A stretch of DNA of 64,000 nt, from the NCBI RefSeq assembly GCF_021458635.1, contig NZ_JAIRDQ010000001.1, positions 620,001-684,000 of the forward strand. The letters are read 5' to 3'. Shown piece after piece: positions 15,897 to 23,700 of the stretch. The position numbers were made by a program, and so were the translations under genes. Below the pieces are notes generated by a model. It was given only the letters and a program-made list of their open reading frames with translations. It had not been told where the DNA came from and ran no database searches. This stretch comes from Bradyrhizobium monzae. Its GTDB lineage: Bacteria > Pseudomonadota > Alphaproteobacteria > Rhizobiales > Xanthobacteraceae. Position 1 is the stretch's first letter. Each line of letters starts with the position of its first letter.

Positions 15897-16682
15897 TCAC
15901 GCCGCGTCGGCCGCCGCCGCTGCGGGCGCGGCTGCGAATTGCGAGGCGATATCACCATGGAACACCGACGGACCGACGTGGTCGAGCGAGCTCTGGATGT
16001 CGGCCCAGATCTCGCCGCCAATATCGGTCCAGCGCTTGCAGAAGGCGAAGTCTTCCGAGAGATACGTGCCGGTCGCCGGATCGATCATGCATTCGAACAG
16101 CGCGAACCGGTTCTGGCTCGCGACCAGCGTGTCATGCGAATGCTCGCGGAAGAATTGCAGATTGGCGTAGTCCGGATGACGGCACATTGCCTCCAGCGCC
16201 TGGCGCCGGATCATCAGGAAGCCGGTGCCGGCATAGCGCACCCGGGTGAAGCCGTTGACCACCACGATGCGATCGGGATCCTCGATCTCGAGCACGTAGT
16301 CGAGCGAGGCCGCCGTGACGTCGGTCCGTCCCGCCTTGATTGCGCGGGTCGCCTTGTCCCAATTGACCCGCTTGATCGGATAGCACCCGGCGACAACGTC
16401 GGCGCCGGATTCGATCAGCCTGAACACCTGCTCCGGCCTGAAGCCGATATCGGCGTCGATGAACAGGAAATGCGTTGCGTCCGGATCGTCCAGGAACATC
16501 GCAACCAGATTGGCCCGCGCGCGCGTGATCAGCGCGTCGCCGTCGCGCAAGTGCACCTTGAGCCCGAGATTGGACATGCCGTGTACGGCGCGCTGGAGCG
16601 CGAAGATCGAGCTCGCGTAAATGCTCGACACCTGCCCGCCGAAGCAGGGCGTCGCTACCACCAGTTGCATCTTGTCCGACAT
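15897..16682 (-). CDS. Small GT-A type glycosyltransferase
   Basis: A 261-residue protein with a GT-A-like nucleotide-sugar-binding region. It begins with a beta strand and a CFGG loop (QLVVATPCFGG). A DAD motif (HFLFIDADIGF, about residue 78) is placed to bind the metal and sugar nucleotide. Later segments are VVAGCYPIKRVNW, YAGTGFLMIRRQALEAM and LSEDFAFCKRWTDIGGEIWAD, where the E/D pair could provide the catalytic base. There is no membrane segment, and the C-terminus is an alanine-rich tail. It is the first gene of the four-gene cassette and reads away from a perfect CtrA-type box 50 bp upstream. Position beside flagellin genes suggests flagellin or filament glycosylation, but acceptor and sugar are unknown. 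The start is the ATG at 16682, preceded by GGAG. Confidence 0.8.
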   Translation of the reverse strand: MSDKMQLVVATPCFGGQVSSIYASSIFALQRAVHGMSNLGLKVHLRDGDALITRARANLVAMFLDDPDATHFLFIDADIGFRPEQVFRLIESGADVVAGCYPIKRVNWDKATRAIKAGRTDVTAASLDYVLEIEDPDRIVVVNGFTRVRYAGTGFLMIRRQALEAMCRHPDYANLQFFREHSHDTLVASQNRFALFECMIDPATGTYLSEDFAFCKRWTDIGGEIWADIQSSLDHVGPSVFHGDIASQFAAAPAAAAADAA

Positions 16683-16728
16683 CGACGGCTCCGCGCGCCC
16701 CAAATCCTCACCAAGAGGTAAAGAAGCA

Positions 16729-16746
16729 TGGTTAACGGCGCCTTAA
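16729..16746 (-). promoter_or_regulatory. CtrA-type box in front of the glycosyltransferase/PLP cassette
   Basis: On the reverse strand the sequence is TTAA-GGCGCCG-TTAACCAT, an exact match to the full CtrA consensus including the CCAT extension. It lies 47-64 bp upstream of the glycosyltransferase start and just past flgL (stop at 16754). It suggests the cassette has its own cell-cycle-linked promoter. Confidence 0.65.
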
Positions 16747-16753
16747 TGCGCCC

Positions 16754-18661
16754 TTACAGGAACTTGACCAGCGAGAGCTGCGCGAGGTTCGCGGTCGTCT
16801 GGTAGGACGCCTGGAGCGCGTTCTGGAGCGACAGGATTTCGCTCGCGACCTGGTCGGGCGAGGCCGACTCCGCCTGATCGACGATGCTCTGGAGCTGCGC
16901 CTTGGCCTGGGTCTGGCGCGTGCTCGCGTCCTTCATGGTGTTCTGGGCCATCGCAATGTCGGTCTGGATGTCCTCGATCTTCTGCTGCCCGGCCTGCGGA
17001 GTCAGCGCCTGCGTCGTGCGCAGGCTCAGCGCTGCGACTTGCGCGCCCGAATATTGCCCGGTCGGCGAGGTCGAGAACGTGCCGTACACGGCGATCGCCT
17101 GCAACTGCTTGCGGATCGCGTCCTCGTCGGCCTGCGCGCCATATTGCACCGTGACGGAATCGTCGACCCGCGCCACCGCGGTCGAGCGCGCCGAGCCCGG
17201 ACCGTCATTGCCGGTGTACCATTTCACTGTCGTGGCCGAGCCGTTGACAAGCGTCGTCGCCGAGCTTGCCGGCGACGAGCCGACCCGCAGCGGCGGCTGC
17301 GTGGCGGTGATCGGCGTTGAACTGAAGCCGAGCGCGCCGAGCGCGGCGGTCGCGCCCGGGGTCGAGCCCGAGATGCTCAGGCTCGCGGCATCGTCGGTGT
17401 TGATCGTGATCGAGCCGCCATGGATCGTCGACGGCCGCGAGGTGCCCGTGATGGCGTCGATCTTGCTCATCAGGGTCTGGATGCTGTCGGTGACGTTGAG
17501 CTGGTTGCCGGTCGCGCCCGCGGCGACGAAGCTCAGCGTGGTGCCGTTGACGGTGATGCTGTCGCCGGCGGAGAAGCCCGGCGCAATCGAGTTCGAGGGC
17601 GAGGTGCCTGACAGCGCGGTGGTGCCGCTGATCGGTGCCGCCGCCTGGCTGGTCTTGGCAGCGCCGATCGCCGAGCTGTCGGTGTTGAAGAAATTGTCGC
17701 CGGCGGTGACGGCCGATGCCGCCACCAGCGAGGTGTTGGCGAGCTTCGTGATCGCGGTGTTCAGGGCCGCATTGAAGTTCGTCGCCGTAGTAACTGGGTT
17801 GGGTGCAACGGGCGGAACGGCAGTGGGATTGCCAGTGTCGATCGCAAAGCTGCCGACCGGCACCGGTGTCGCAGTGCTCGCGGTCAGGTCGACCTGTTCA
17901 GTCGAGCCGTCCGGCAGCGAGAACTGAACACTGATCTTGTCGCCGTTATTGGGGGGCGTGGCGCCGAAACTGACCGAGAACGACACCGGCGAGCCGCTCG
18001 GACCGGTGACCGTCGCGCCCGTCAGGGTCGACGAAACCGCGGATATCTTCAGCCCGAATGGCGATGCCGGGCTGTCTTCCGCGACCTGCACCGAGGTCGT
18101 GCTCGGCTGCGACTGCACCAGCCGCCCCATGCCGTTGGCGCCGAGGTCGGCGGCCTGGCGCTCCGCCATGACGGCCTTCAGGCCCGCCTGCGTCGTGGTG
18201 CCGTTGATGATGTCACTGGCATTGGCGACCGACTGCGTGTTGTAGGCGGTCCCGGAGAACAGATAGCGGTTGCCCGACTGCGTGTTGAGGACGCCGACCA
18301 TCGAGCCGAACTGCGCGGCGGCGGTGTTCTGCGCCACCGTCTGACCGTTGACGTTGAGATCCTGCGACGAAGTGGACGAGCCAGTCTGCACCGTGTTGCG
18401 GATCGTGGTCAGCGACTGCAGCGCGGTGTTGGCGAGGTTGATGTTGACGTTGACGTTGGTGATGGTGTCGGTATAGGCGGCGATGTTCGAAAGCTGCGCG
18501 CGCGAGGCGATCGCAAAACCTTCGTTGGTCCCCATGCCGGAATAATTCTGCGACAGCTTGCCGGTCGAGAGCTGCGTCGACAGGTCGGTGAGCTGCTGAT
18601 TGATGTTGCGAATCTGCGCGCCGAGGACCGATGAACCGTAATTGATGCTGCTGATCGACAT
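16754..18661 (-). CDS. flgL: Hook-filament junction protein FlgL (HAP3), enlarged
   Basis: A 635-residue FlgL, roughly twice the size of the enterobacterial protein. The ends are typical: the N-terminal helix SSINYGSSVLGAQIRNINQ with DLSTQLSTGK, and the C-terminal helix QNALQASYQTTANLAQLSLVKFL, which matches flagellin packing ends. The extra length is a central beta-rich insertion (about residues 180-550) that includes a module GDSITVNGTTLSFV...INTDDAASLSISG...LGALGFSS also seen in the flagellins and FlgE. FlgL joins the hook to the filament. It is the last gene of the flgE-flgK-flgL operon, 18 bp after flgK. No terminator is evident before the next cassette. Confidence 0.93.
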   Translation of the reverse strand: MSISSINYGSSVLGAQIRNINQQLTDLSTQLSTGKLSQNYSGMGTNEGFAIASRAQLSNIAAYTDTITNVNVNINLANTALQSLTTIRNTVQTGSSTSSQDLNVNGQTVAQNTAAAQFGSMVGVLNTQSGNRYLFSGTAYNTQSVANASDIINGTTTQAGLKAVMAERQAADLGANGMGRLVQSQPSTTSVQVAEDSPASPFGLKISAVSSTLTGATVTGPSGSPVSFSVSFGATPPNNGDKISVQFSLPDGSTEQVDLTASTATPVPVGSFAIDTGNPTAVPPVAPNPVTTATNFNAALNTAITKLANTSLVAASAVTAGDNFFNTDSSAIGAAKTSQAAAPISGTTALSGTSPSNSIAPGFSAGDSITVNGTTLSFVAAGATGNQLNVTDSIQTLMSKIDAITGTSRPSTIHGGSITINTDDAASLSISGSTPGATAALGALGFSSTPITATQPPLRVGSSPASSATTLVNGSATTVKWYTGNDGPGSARSTAVARVDDSVTVQYGAQADEDAIRKQLQAIAVYGTFSTSPTGQYSGAQVAALSLRTTQALTPQAGQQKIEDIQTDIAMAQNTMKDASTRQTQAKAQLQSIVDQAESASPDQVASEILSLQNALQASYQTTANLAQLSLVKFL

Positions 18662-18679
18662 GTTTCAGAGCCCTACTGA

Positions 18680-20560
18680 TTACCCTTGAGCCTGGATCAA
18701 CGTGTTCATCATGCTCTGCACCACCGACATCACGTGGGCGTTGGCGGCATAGGCATTCTGAAGCTGGATCAGGTTCGACATCTCCGAGTCCAGATTGACG
18801 CTGGAGGTCGAGTTGAACTTGGCTTGCAGCGTCGAGACCACGACGCTCTGGCCCTGCTGGAGCGCGGTCGCCTGGGTCGAGGCGTTGGCCTGCACGCTCA
18901 GGAATTGCTGCAGATAGTTCGAGACGCTGCCGCTAAACGGCTGGCTCGCCGAACCGAGACCGGTCTGCGGCGAATAGGAAAACACCGTGTTGGTGAGCTG
19001 CGAATAGAGATAGTCCGAGCGCGTGGTATCGCCGGTGGGCGTCACCGGCGAGGTGCTGTAGACCGACAGCTTGGTCGGATCGGTGACCAGTGACGGGTTG
19101 ACCGAAATGCGTCCGGCAAGGCCGGTCATCTGCGAACCCGACGCGGTGATCGCACCGGTGTAGAGCGCCGTGCTGCCGTCGGTGAACAGCGGCAGTTGCG
19201 GGCTGCCCGAGGTCAGCGACGAGACCGTCTTGGTGCTCGATGCCGAAGTGATCTTGGCGAGGCCGCTGTTGTCATCCGTGACGCGCAGCGTCGTCGCGGT
19301 CGCAGGCGACGGAGCCGCGGAAAAGGTCAGGTGCGAGCCCGGCAGCGCGCCGTTGAGCGCCGCCGCGATCGCGCCCATGCCGCCCGAAAAATTGACGCCG
19401 ACCTGCATCGGATTGGAGTTGGTGGCGTTCTGCAGCGGCAGCGCCGCCGGATCGGTCACGTTCACCAGCGTGATCTGGCGCTGGGTGTTGGTGGAGTCCG
19501 TATAGGCGATGTTGACAGTGTTGCCCGGCTGCGCGCCAGCGAGATCGACGTCGAAGCCGGCAGGCGGACCGGACACGGTGGCGCCCGCCGTGGTCTTGTC
19601 CGACAGCGCGCTCGACATCGTCGCGGCGAGCTGGTCGACCTGGTTCTGCGCCTGCACCAGCGTCTGGTCGCGCAGCTTCAGGTCGGCCGCGATCTGGCCG
19701 GAGGAGACGACATTGTTGGCGGCGACATCGATGGACGAGCCGTTCGGCAGCTTGATGGTGAGCGCACCGACCCCGGACTTTGCCGGATCGATGTTGTAGA
19801 GCGACGTCGCCCCCAGCGTCCCGGCAGATGTGAAGGAGAATTGCGAGGCAAGCCCCGCGCCGACCAGCTGGATGCCTGTGGTGGTGTAGATGTTGGTCTG
19901 GTTCGATCCGTCGGTGGTGACGCGGACGTCGACATATTTCGAGAGCGTGTTGATGGCCTGATCGCGCTGGTCCATCAGGGTCGCCGCGGACGGATCGGTC
20001 GGCGCCAGGCCCTGGAGCTTGGTGTTGATGTCGGCGATCTGGCTCATCGCCGCGTTAGCGGCTTGCGACGAGGTGCTGAGATCCTGCTCGACGTTCGAGC
20101 GCAGCGACTGGATGCCCTTGGTGGTGACGTTGAGCTGCGTCGCCAGCGACTGCGCGGCGCCGAGCGCGACCGTCTGCGCCGACGACGAGCCTGCGTTGGT
20201 CGAGAGCGCCTGGAGCGAAGAGGTGAAATTGTTCAGCGCTGTTTCGAGCGTGCCGCTGTTGCCGGGCGTGCCATAGACATTCTGAAGCTGCTTCAGAATG
20301 TTGGCCATCTGGTCGGCATAGCCGCTGCCGCCGGTCTCGGTGCGCAGCTGGTTCAGCACATAGCTGTCGATGTCGCGGCTGACGCCGGTCGTCTTCGCCG
20401 TCGAGCCGAAATCACCGGTGGTGACTTCGATCTGGTTCGCCGTCTGGGCAACGTAACCCGGCGTCTGCGAGTTTGCGACGTTCGACGAGACGATCGACAG
20501 CGCGGCCTGGTTGGCACGCAGACCGCTCATCGCACTGGCAAGGGCTGAACTCAAACCCAT
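18680..20560 (-). CDS. flgK: Hook-associated protein FlgK (HAP1)
   Basis: A 626-residue FlgK. It opens with the flagellar rod/hook motif (LSSALASAMSGLRANQAALSIVSSNVANSQTPGY) and closes with the matching C-terminal helix (LDSEMSNLIQLQNAYAANAHVMSVV). The central part is beta-rich with SSGQIAADLKLRDQTLVQAQNQ in the middle, as in other FlgK proteins. FlgK forms the first junction layer on the hook tip. It lies 34 bp downstream of flgE and 18 bp upstream of flgL on the same strand, consistent with one operon driven by the sigma-54 promoter before flgE. Length is near the normal range for the family. Confidence 0.95.
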   Translation of the reverse strand: MGLSSALASAMSGLRANQAALSIVSSNVANSQTPGYVAQTANQIEVTTGDFGSTAKTTGVSRDIDSYVLNQLRTETGGSGYADQMANILKQLQNVYGTPGNSGTLETALNNFTSSLQALSTNAGSSSAQTVALGAAQSLATQLNVTTKGIQSLRSNVEQDLSTSSQAANAAMSQIADINTKLQGLAPTDPSAATLMDQRDQAINTLSKYVDVRVTTDGSNQTNIYTTTGIQLVGAGLASQFSFTSAGTLGATSLYNIDPAKSGVGALTIKLPNGSSIDVAANNVVSSGQIAADLKLRDQTLVQAQNQVDQLAATMSSALSDKTTAGATVSGPPAGFDVDLAGAQPGNTVNIAYTDSTNTQRQITLVNVTDPAALPLQNATNSNPMQVGVNFSGGMGAIAAALNGALPGSHLTFSAAPSPATATTLRVTDDNSGLAKITSASSTKTVSSLTSGSPQLPLFTDGSTALYTGAITASGSQMTGLAGRISVNPSLVTDPTKLSVYSTSPVTPTGDTTRSDYLYSQLTNTVFSYSPQTGLGSASQPFSGSVSNYLQQFLSVQANASTQATALQQGQSVVVSTLQAKFNSTSSVNLDSEMSNLIQLQNAYAANAHVMSVVQSMMNTLIQAQG

Positions 20561-20594
20561 CTTACTTGCCGCCTTTGGTTACGTTACGCGCCAA

Positions 20595-22859
20595 TCAGCG
20601 CAACACGTTCAGGAGGTCCTGGACCATCGAGTTCGCCGTCGTGATCACCTTGGTGTTGGCCGAATAGGCCTGCTGGGTCACGATCAGCTTGGTGAACTCG
20701 TCGGCGATGTCGGTGTTGGATCCCTCCAGCGACGAGCCGCTGATGGTGCCCGAGGCGCCGGCGATCGCCGGACCCGATTGGTCGGTGACGGCATAGGCGC
20801 CACCATCCATCGCCTTGAGGTAGTTGGTGCCGTTGAAGTGCGACAGCGTCACCTGCGCGAGGTCGAGATTCTGGCCGTTGGAGAATGTGCCGACCACCAG
20901 ACCGTTGTTGCTGACGGAGACCGAACGGAGCTGGCCAGCGGCGTAGCCGTTCTGCGTGATTGTGTTGATGGTGACCGCGCCGCTGGTGCTCGCGTATTGC
21001 GTCAGGCCACCCGAGGAGATGTTGAGAGCAACCGAGCCGAGCGATTGCCCGCTGACGGTGACGTTGCTGAGCGTGATGCCCGAACCGGCCGGTGAGGAGA
21101 GCGAACCGTCAGCCGCGAAAGTGAACGACTGTCCCGCGTTCACCCAGCCGACCGTCGTGCCGGTCGCATTCGGGTCGGTCTGGTAAAACAGGTTCCAGCT
21201 ATCGGTATGGCCGGCGCCCAGCGATGCGCTGTCCGTCTTGGCCCAGCGCAATTGCAGATTCACCGGCGTGCCCGCCGCGTTGTATGCGGTCACCGCGCCA
21301 CCGCTGATCGATTCCTTGGTGAAGGTCGCAATGTCGTTGCCGACCACGGTGCCCGTGCCGGCGGTACCGCCGCCGCCGCGGCTCTTGGTGATGGTCGACG
21401 TGAAGCCGAGCGCGGCGAATGCGCTGGCGTTGGAGCTGGTCACCGACAGGTCTTTGACTGTACCGGTGTTCAGCGTGATCACGCCGTTTGAGATCGAGGA
21501 GCCTGTAGCGCCGGTGAGTCCGTCGATCTTGAGGAGCAAGTTCGAGATATTGTCGGTGGTGCTGATCTGGTTGGCGCCGGAAGGGGTCGCGGGCGGGGCA
21601 ACGAAGGTCAAAGTCTGGCCGTTGATGGTGATGGTATCGTTGTTGGCGAAGGCCGACGAGAGGACCTCCGTACCGCCGGCCGTCGCGGCGCCACTCAGCA
21701 CGGTTGAGCCGGTGATCGCAGGCGTGGACAGCACATTGCCGCCGCGTGTCACGGAGCTGATGCCGAGCGTGGTGGCCGCGGCGCCGCTGATCGCCACATC
21801 GACGCTGGTGCCGCTTGATATCTGGATGTTGCCACTGGCGGTCAGCGTAGCGTTGACGCCAGTGCCACCGGCGTTCTTGATTGCGGTCAGGATGCTGTTA
21901 ACGGTCGTGCCGGAGCTCGCCGCCATACCGATCGTGGTGACCGCGGGGGGGCCCGCCACGTTCGTCACGCCTGAGGCGCTGCTGTCGAACGCGATCTTGG
22001 TGCCGTTGATAGTCATGAATGTGCCGTCAAGCGCAGTGAGCATGGCCTGATTGAGGTGCGAACCCTGTGTACTGTCGAGGGACGTACCCGTGCCTGCCGC
22101 TGCCGAGGCATTGTCCTGCAGCGCAACTGAGCCCGTCGCAATCGTCGACGTATAGGCCGAGCGCGTGTTGCCGGTGGCGGCAGCGCCGGAAGCCGCTGCA
22201 CTTGTATAGGGTGCGGGCGGAGTGCCCACCGTCAGCGGGTTCGAGGCATAATCGGACGGATTGAGTCCACCAGCAGCCAGCAGCGTTCCGCTCGGCGCTG
22301 TCGAGCTCGCCACCGTGTTCGGCTGGGACGGCAGGTTCGCCGCGTACTGGATCGAGGTCGTCGCCTGCGCCGGGACGAAGTTGTTCTGGAATTGCAGCAC
22401 GGTCGGCACGCTGCCGGTCGGGTTGCCGGTCTTCGGGTCGACCGCGACGCCCATCAGATAATAGCCGGCGCCGTTGACCAGGTTGCCGTTGGCGTTGACC
22501 TGGAAGTCGCCGCGACGCGTGTAGTAGTTGACGCCGTCGAACACCGGCACGTTGTCGACGACGCCGCTTGCCTTCTGCACCGAGAAGAAGCCGTCGCCGG
22601 TGATCGCCATGTTGGTGGCGACGCTGGAGGACGAGATCGTGCCCTGGGTGGTAATGGTCGCCTGCGCGTGCGCAGTGACGCCGCCGGCGACCTGCTTGCT
22701 CGGCACCGAGGCGTCCGGGATCAGATCCTGGAAGCTGGTCCCGATGCCCTTGTAACCGGTGGTGGATGAGTTCGCGATGTTGCCCGAGATGTTCTGAAGC
22801 GCGTAGGACTGCGCCTGCAGGCCACCCACCGAGGTGTTCATTGCATCGAAGATACCCAT
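20595..22859 (-). CDS. flgE: Flagellar hook protein FlgE, enlarged
   Basis: A 754-residue hook protein; most family members are near 400. The N-terminus (MGIFDAMNTSVGGLQAQSYALQ with NISGNIANSSTTGYKG) is the D0 signature, followed by SFQDLIP and the FlgE core (GDGFFSVQ, YYTRRGDFQVNANGNLVN). The C-terminus (EGSNTDIADEFTKLIVTQQAYSANTKVITTANSM) is the matching helix. The extra length is inserted in the middle and includes two beta modules with NGT/NGQ...TITINGQTLTFV and LGI/LGF endings. Such insertions would decorate the hook surface. It is the first gene of flgE-flgK-flgL, with a near-perfect sigma-54 promoter about 65 bp upstream. Confidence 0.95.
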   Translation of the reverse strand: MGIFDAMNTSVGGLQAQSYALQNISGNIANSSTTGYKGIGTSFQDLIPDASVPSKQVAGGVTAHAQATITTQGTISSSSVATNMAITGDGFFSVQKASGVVDNVPVFDGVNYYTRRGDFQVNANGNLVNGAGYYLMGVAVDPKTGNPTGSVPTVLQFQNNFVPAQATTSIQYAANLPSQPNTVASSTAPSGTLLAAGGLNPSDYASNPLTVGTPPAPYTSAAASGAAATGNTRSAYTSTIATGSVALQDNASAAAGTGTSLDSTQGSHLNQAMLTALDGTFMTINGTKIAFDSSASGVTNVAGPPAVTTIGMAASSGTTVNSILTAIKNAGGTGVNATLTASGNIQISSGTSVDVAISGAAATTLGISSVTRGGNVLSTPAITGSTVLSGAATAGGTEVLSSAFANNDTITINGQTLTFVAPPATPSGANQISTTDNISNLLLKIDGLTGATGSSISNGVITLNTGTVKDLSVTSSNASAFAALGFTSTITKSRGGGGTAGTGTVVGNDIATFTKESISGGAVTAYNAAGTPVNLQLRWAKTDSASLGAGHTDSWNLFYQTDPNATGTTVGWVNAGQSFTFAADGSLSSPAGSGITLSNVTVSGQSLGSVALNISSGGLTQYASTSGAVTINTITQNGYAAGQLRSVSVSNNGLVVGTFSNGQNLDLAQVTLSHFNGTNYLKAMDGGAYAVTDQSGPAIAGASGTISGSSLEGSNTDIADEFTKLIVTQQAYSANTKVITTANSMVQDLLNVLR

Positions 22860-22924
22860 AACTTTGTCTCCAAATCCGATCTCGGCGGCCGGCAGACCAA
22901 GGGCCGCAGTCGGAGGAGACGTCG

Positions 22925-22939
22925 CAAGGCCTATGCCAA
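22925..22939 (-). promoter_or_regulatory. Sigma-54 promoter for flgE-flgK-flgL
   Basis: Reverse strand TGGCAT-AGGCC-TTGC matches the sigma-54 consensus TGGCAC-N5-TTGC at nine of ten specified bases, with GG and GC in the required places. It lies 66-80 bp upstream of the flgE ATG. In Caulobacter-type systems hook genes are sigma-54/FlbD dependent, and FliX is encoded nearby. Confidence 0.8.
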
Positions 22940-22979
22940 TGCGGGTACTCGCAGGAAATCAATGGCTTAAATAGAAAGG

Positions 22980-23001
22980 CCCCGGTCGGATGACCGGGGC
23001 A
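22980..23001 (-). terminator. Terminator hairpin downstream of msrB
   Basis: GCCCCGGTC and GACCGGGGC arms around GGAT form a 9-bp stem followed on the reverse strand by CTTTCTATTT. It lies about 100 bp beyond the msrB stop and just upstream of the flgE promoter, so it would insulate flgE from msrB read-through. Confidence 0.7.
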
Positions 23002-23030
23002 CAATTGCCGGGCCGGCAACAATTGCCGGG
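23002..23030. repeat. Short ACAATTGCCGGG direct repeat
   Basis: CAATTGCCGGG occurs twice, 19 bases apart, separated by a GCCGGC palindrome. It lies between the msrB terminator hairpin and the dispersed repeat that follows. No function is evident. Confidence 0.4.
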
Positions 23031-23039
23031 ATGCCATGG

Positions 23040-23092
23040 CGTTTTCGAGCGAAGTGGCTACCGGTTCGCGTGAAGAAAACGCGTCAAACTAA
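23040..23092. repeat. Dispersed palindromic repeat, family A (copy 1)
   Basis: About 53 bp with GTTTTC and GAAAAC arms flanking ACCGGTTCGCG. A closely similar copy is at 55656-55708. Both lie between genes. I recognise this sequence type as a common intergenic repeat of bradyrhizobia; the pairwise match is seen directly, the wider family is from memory. Confidence 0.75.
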
Positions 23093-23098
23093 AGAACC

Positions 23099-23599
23099 TC
23101 AGGTAGCCGAGGCCGACGCCGGGTGGAAGACCAGCCCGAAACCGTCGATGCAATAGCGCAATCCGGTCGGCTTCGGACCGTCGTCGAAGACGTGGCCGAG
23201 ATGACCGCCGCAGCGCCGGCAGTGCACCTCGGTGCGCACCATGCCGAAGGTGCGGTCCTCGGTCTTGCCGACATTGCCCTCGATCGGCTGGTAGAAGCTC
23301 GGCCATCCCGTGCCGCTCTCGAACTTGGTCTCCGAAGCGAACACCGGCAGGTCGCAGCCGGCGCAGGCGAAGACGCCTTTGCGATGCTCCTTCAGCAACG
23401 GGCTGGTGCCCGGCCGTTCGGTCCCCTCCTTGCGCAGGATCTCATATTGCTGCGGCGTGAGCTGGGCGCGCCATTCTGCGTCGGTCTTCTCGATCTCGAA
23501 CTTCTCGGCCGCCTGGGCAGGCGTTGCTCTCAGCCAGCGGTAGGCCGAAAGGCCAAACAGGCCGGCGACGGTCGTCAACAGGATGCGGCGGTCAAACAT
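23099..23599 (-). CDS. msrB: Peptide-methionine (R)-S-oxide reductase, exported
   Basis: A 166-residue MsrB. Zinc is held by C79/C82 and C127/C130, the substrate region has [11 protein letters not shown], and the catalytic cysteine is C150 in a GLRYC context. The N-terminus (about residues 1-30) has a twin-arginine start (DRRILLTT) with a hydrophobic core ending AQA, so Tat export to the periplasm is likely. There the enzyme would repair oxidised methionine in envelope proteins. The start at 23599 is chosen because the RR motif follows it directly and a GGAG lies upstream; an ATG nine codons earlier would bury the signal. The gene is alone, with its own terminator. Confidence 0.93.
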   Translation of the reverse strand: MFDRRILLTTVAGLFGLSAYRWLRATPAQAAEKFEIEKTDAEWRAQLTPQQYEILRKEGTERPGTSPLLKEHRKGVFACAGCDLPVFASETKFESGTGWPSFYQPIEGNVGKTEDRTFGMVRTEVHCRRCGGHLGHVFDDGPKPTGLRYCIDGFGLVFHPASASAT

Positions 23600-23700
23600 G
23601 TCTTTCTCCGTGCGCAGGAAGTCCACGCCCTGAGATACGGGTTCTAACGGCGGACGTTACACGTCCAGGCGGGAATTTTCTCAACTTATTGCGAGACGCC

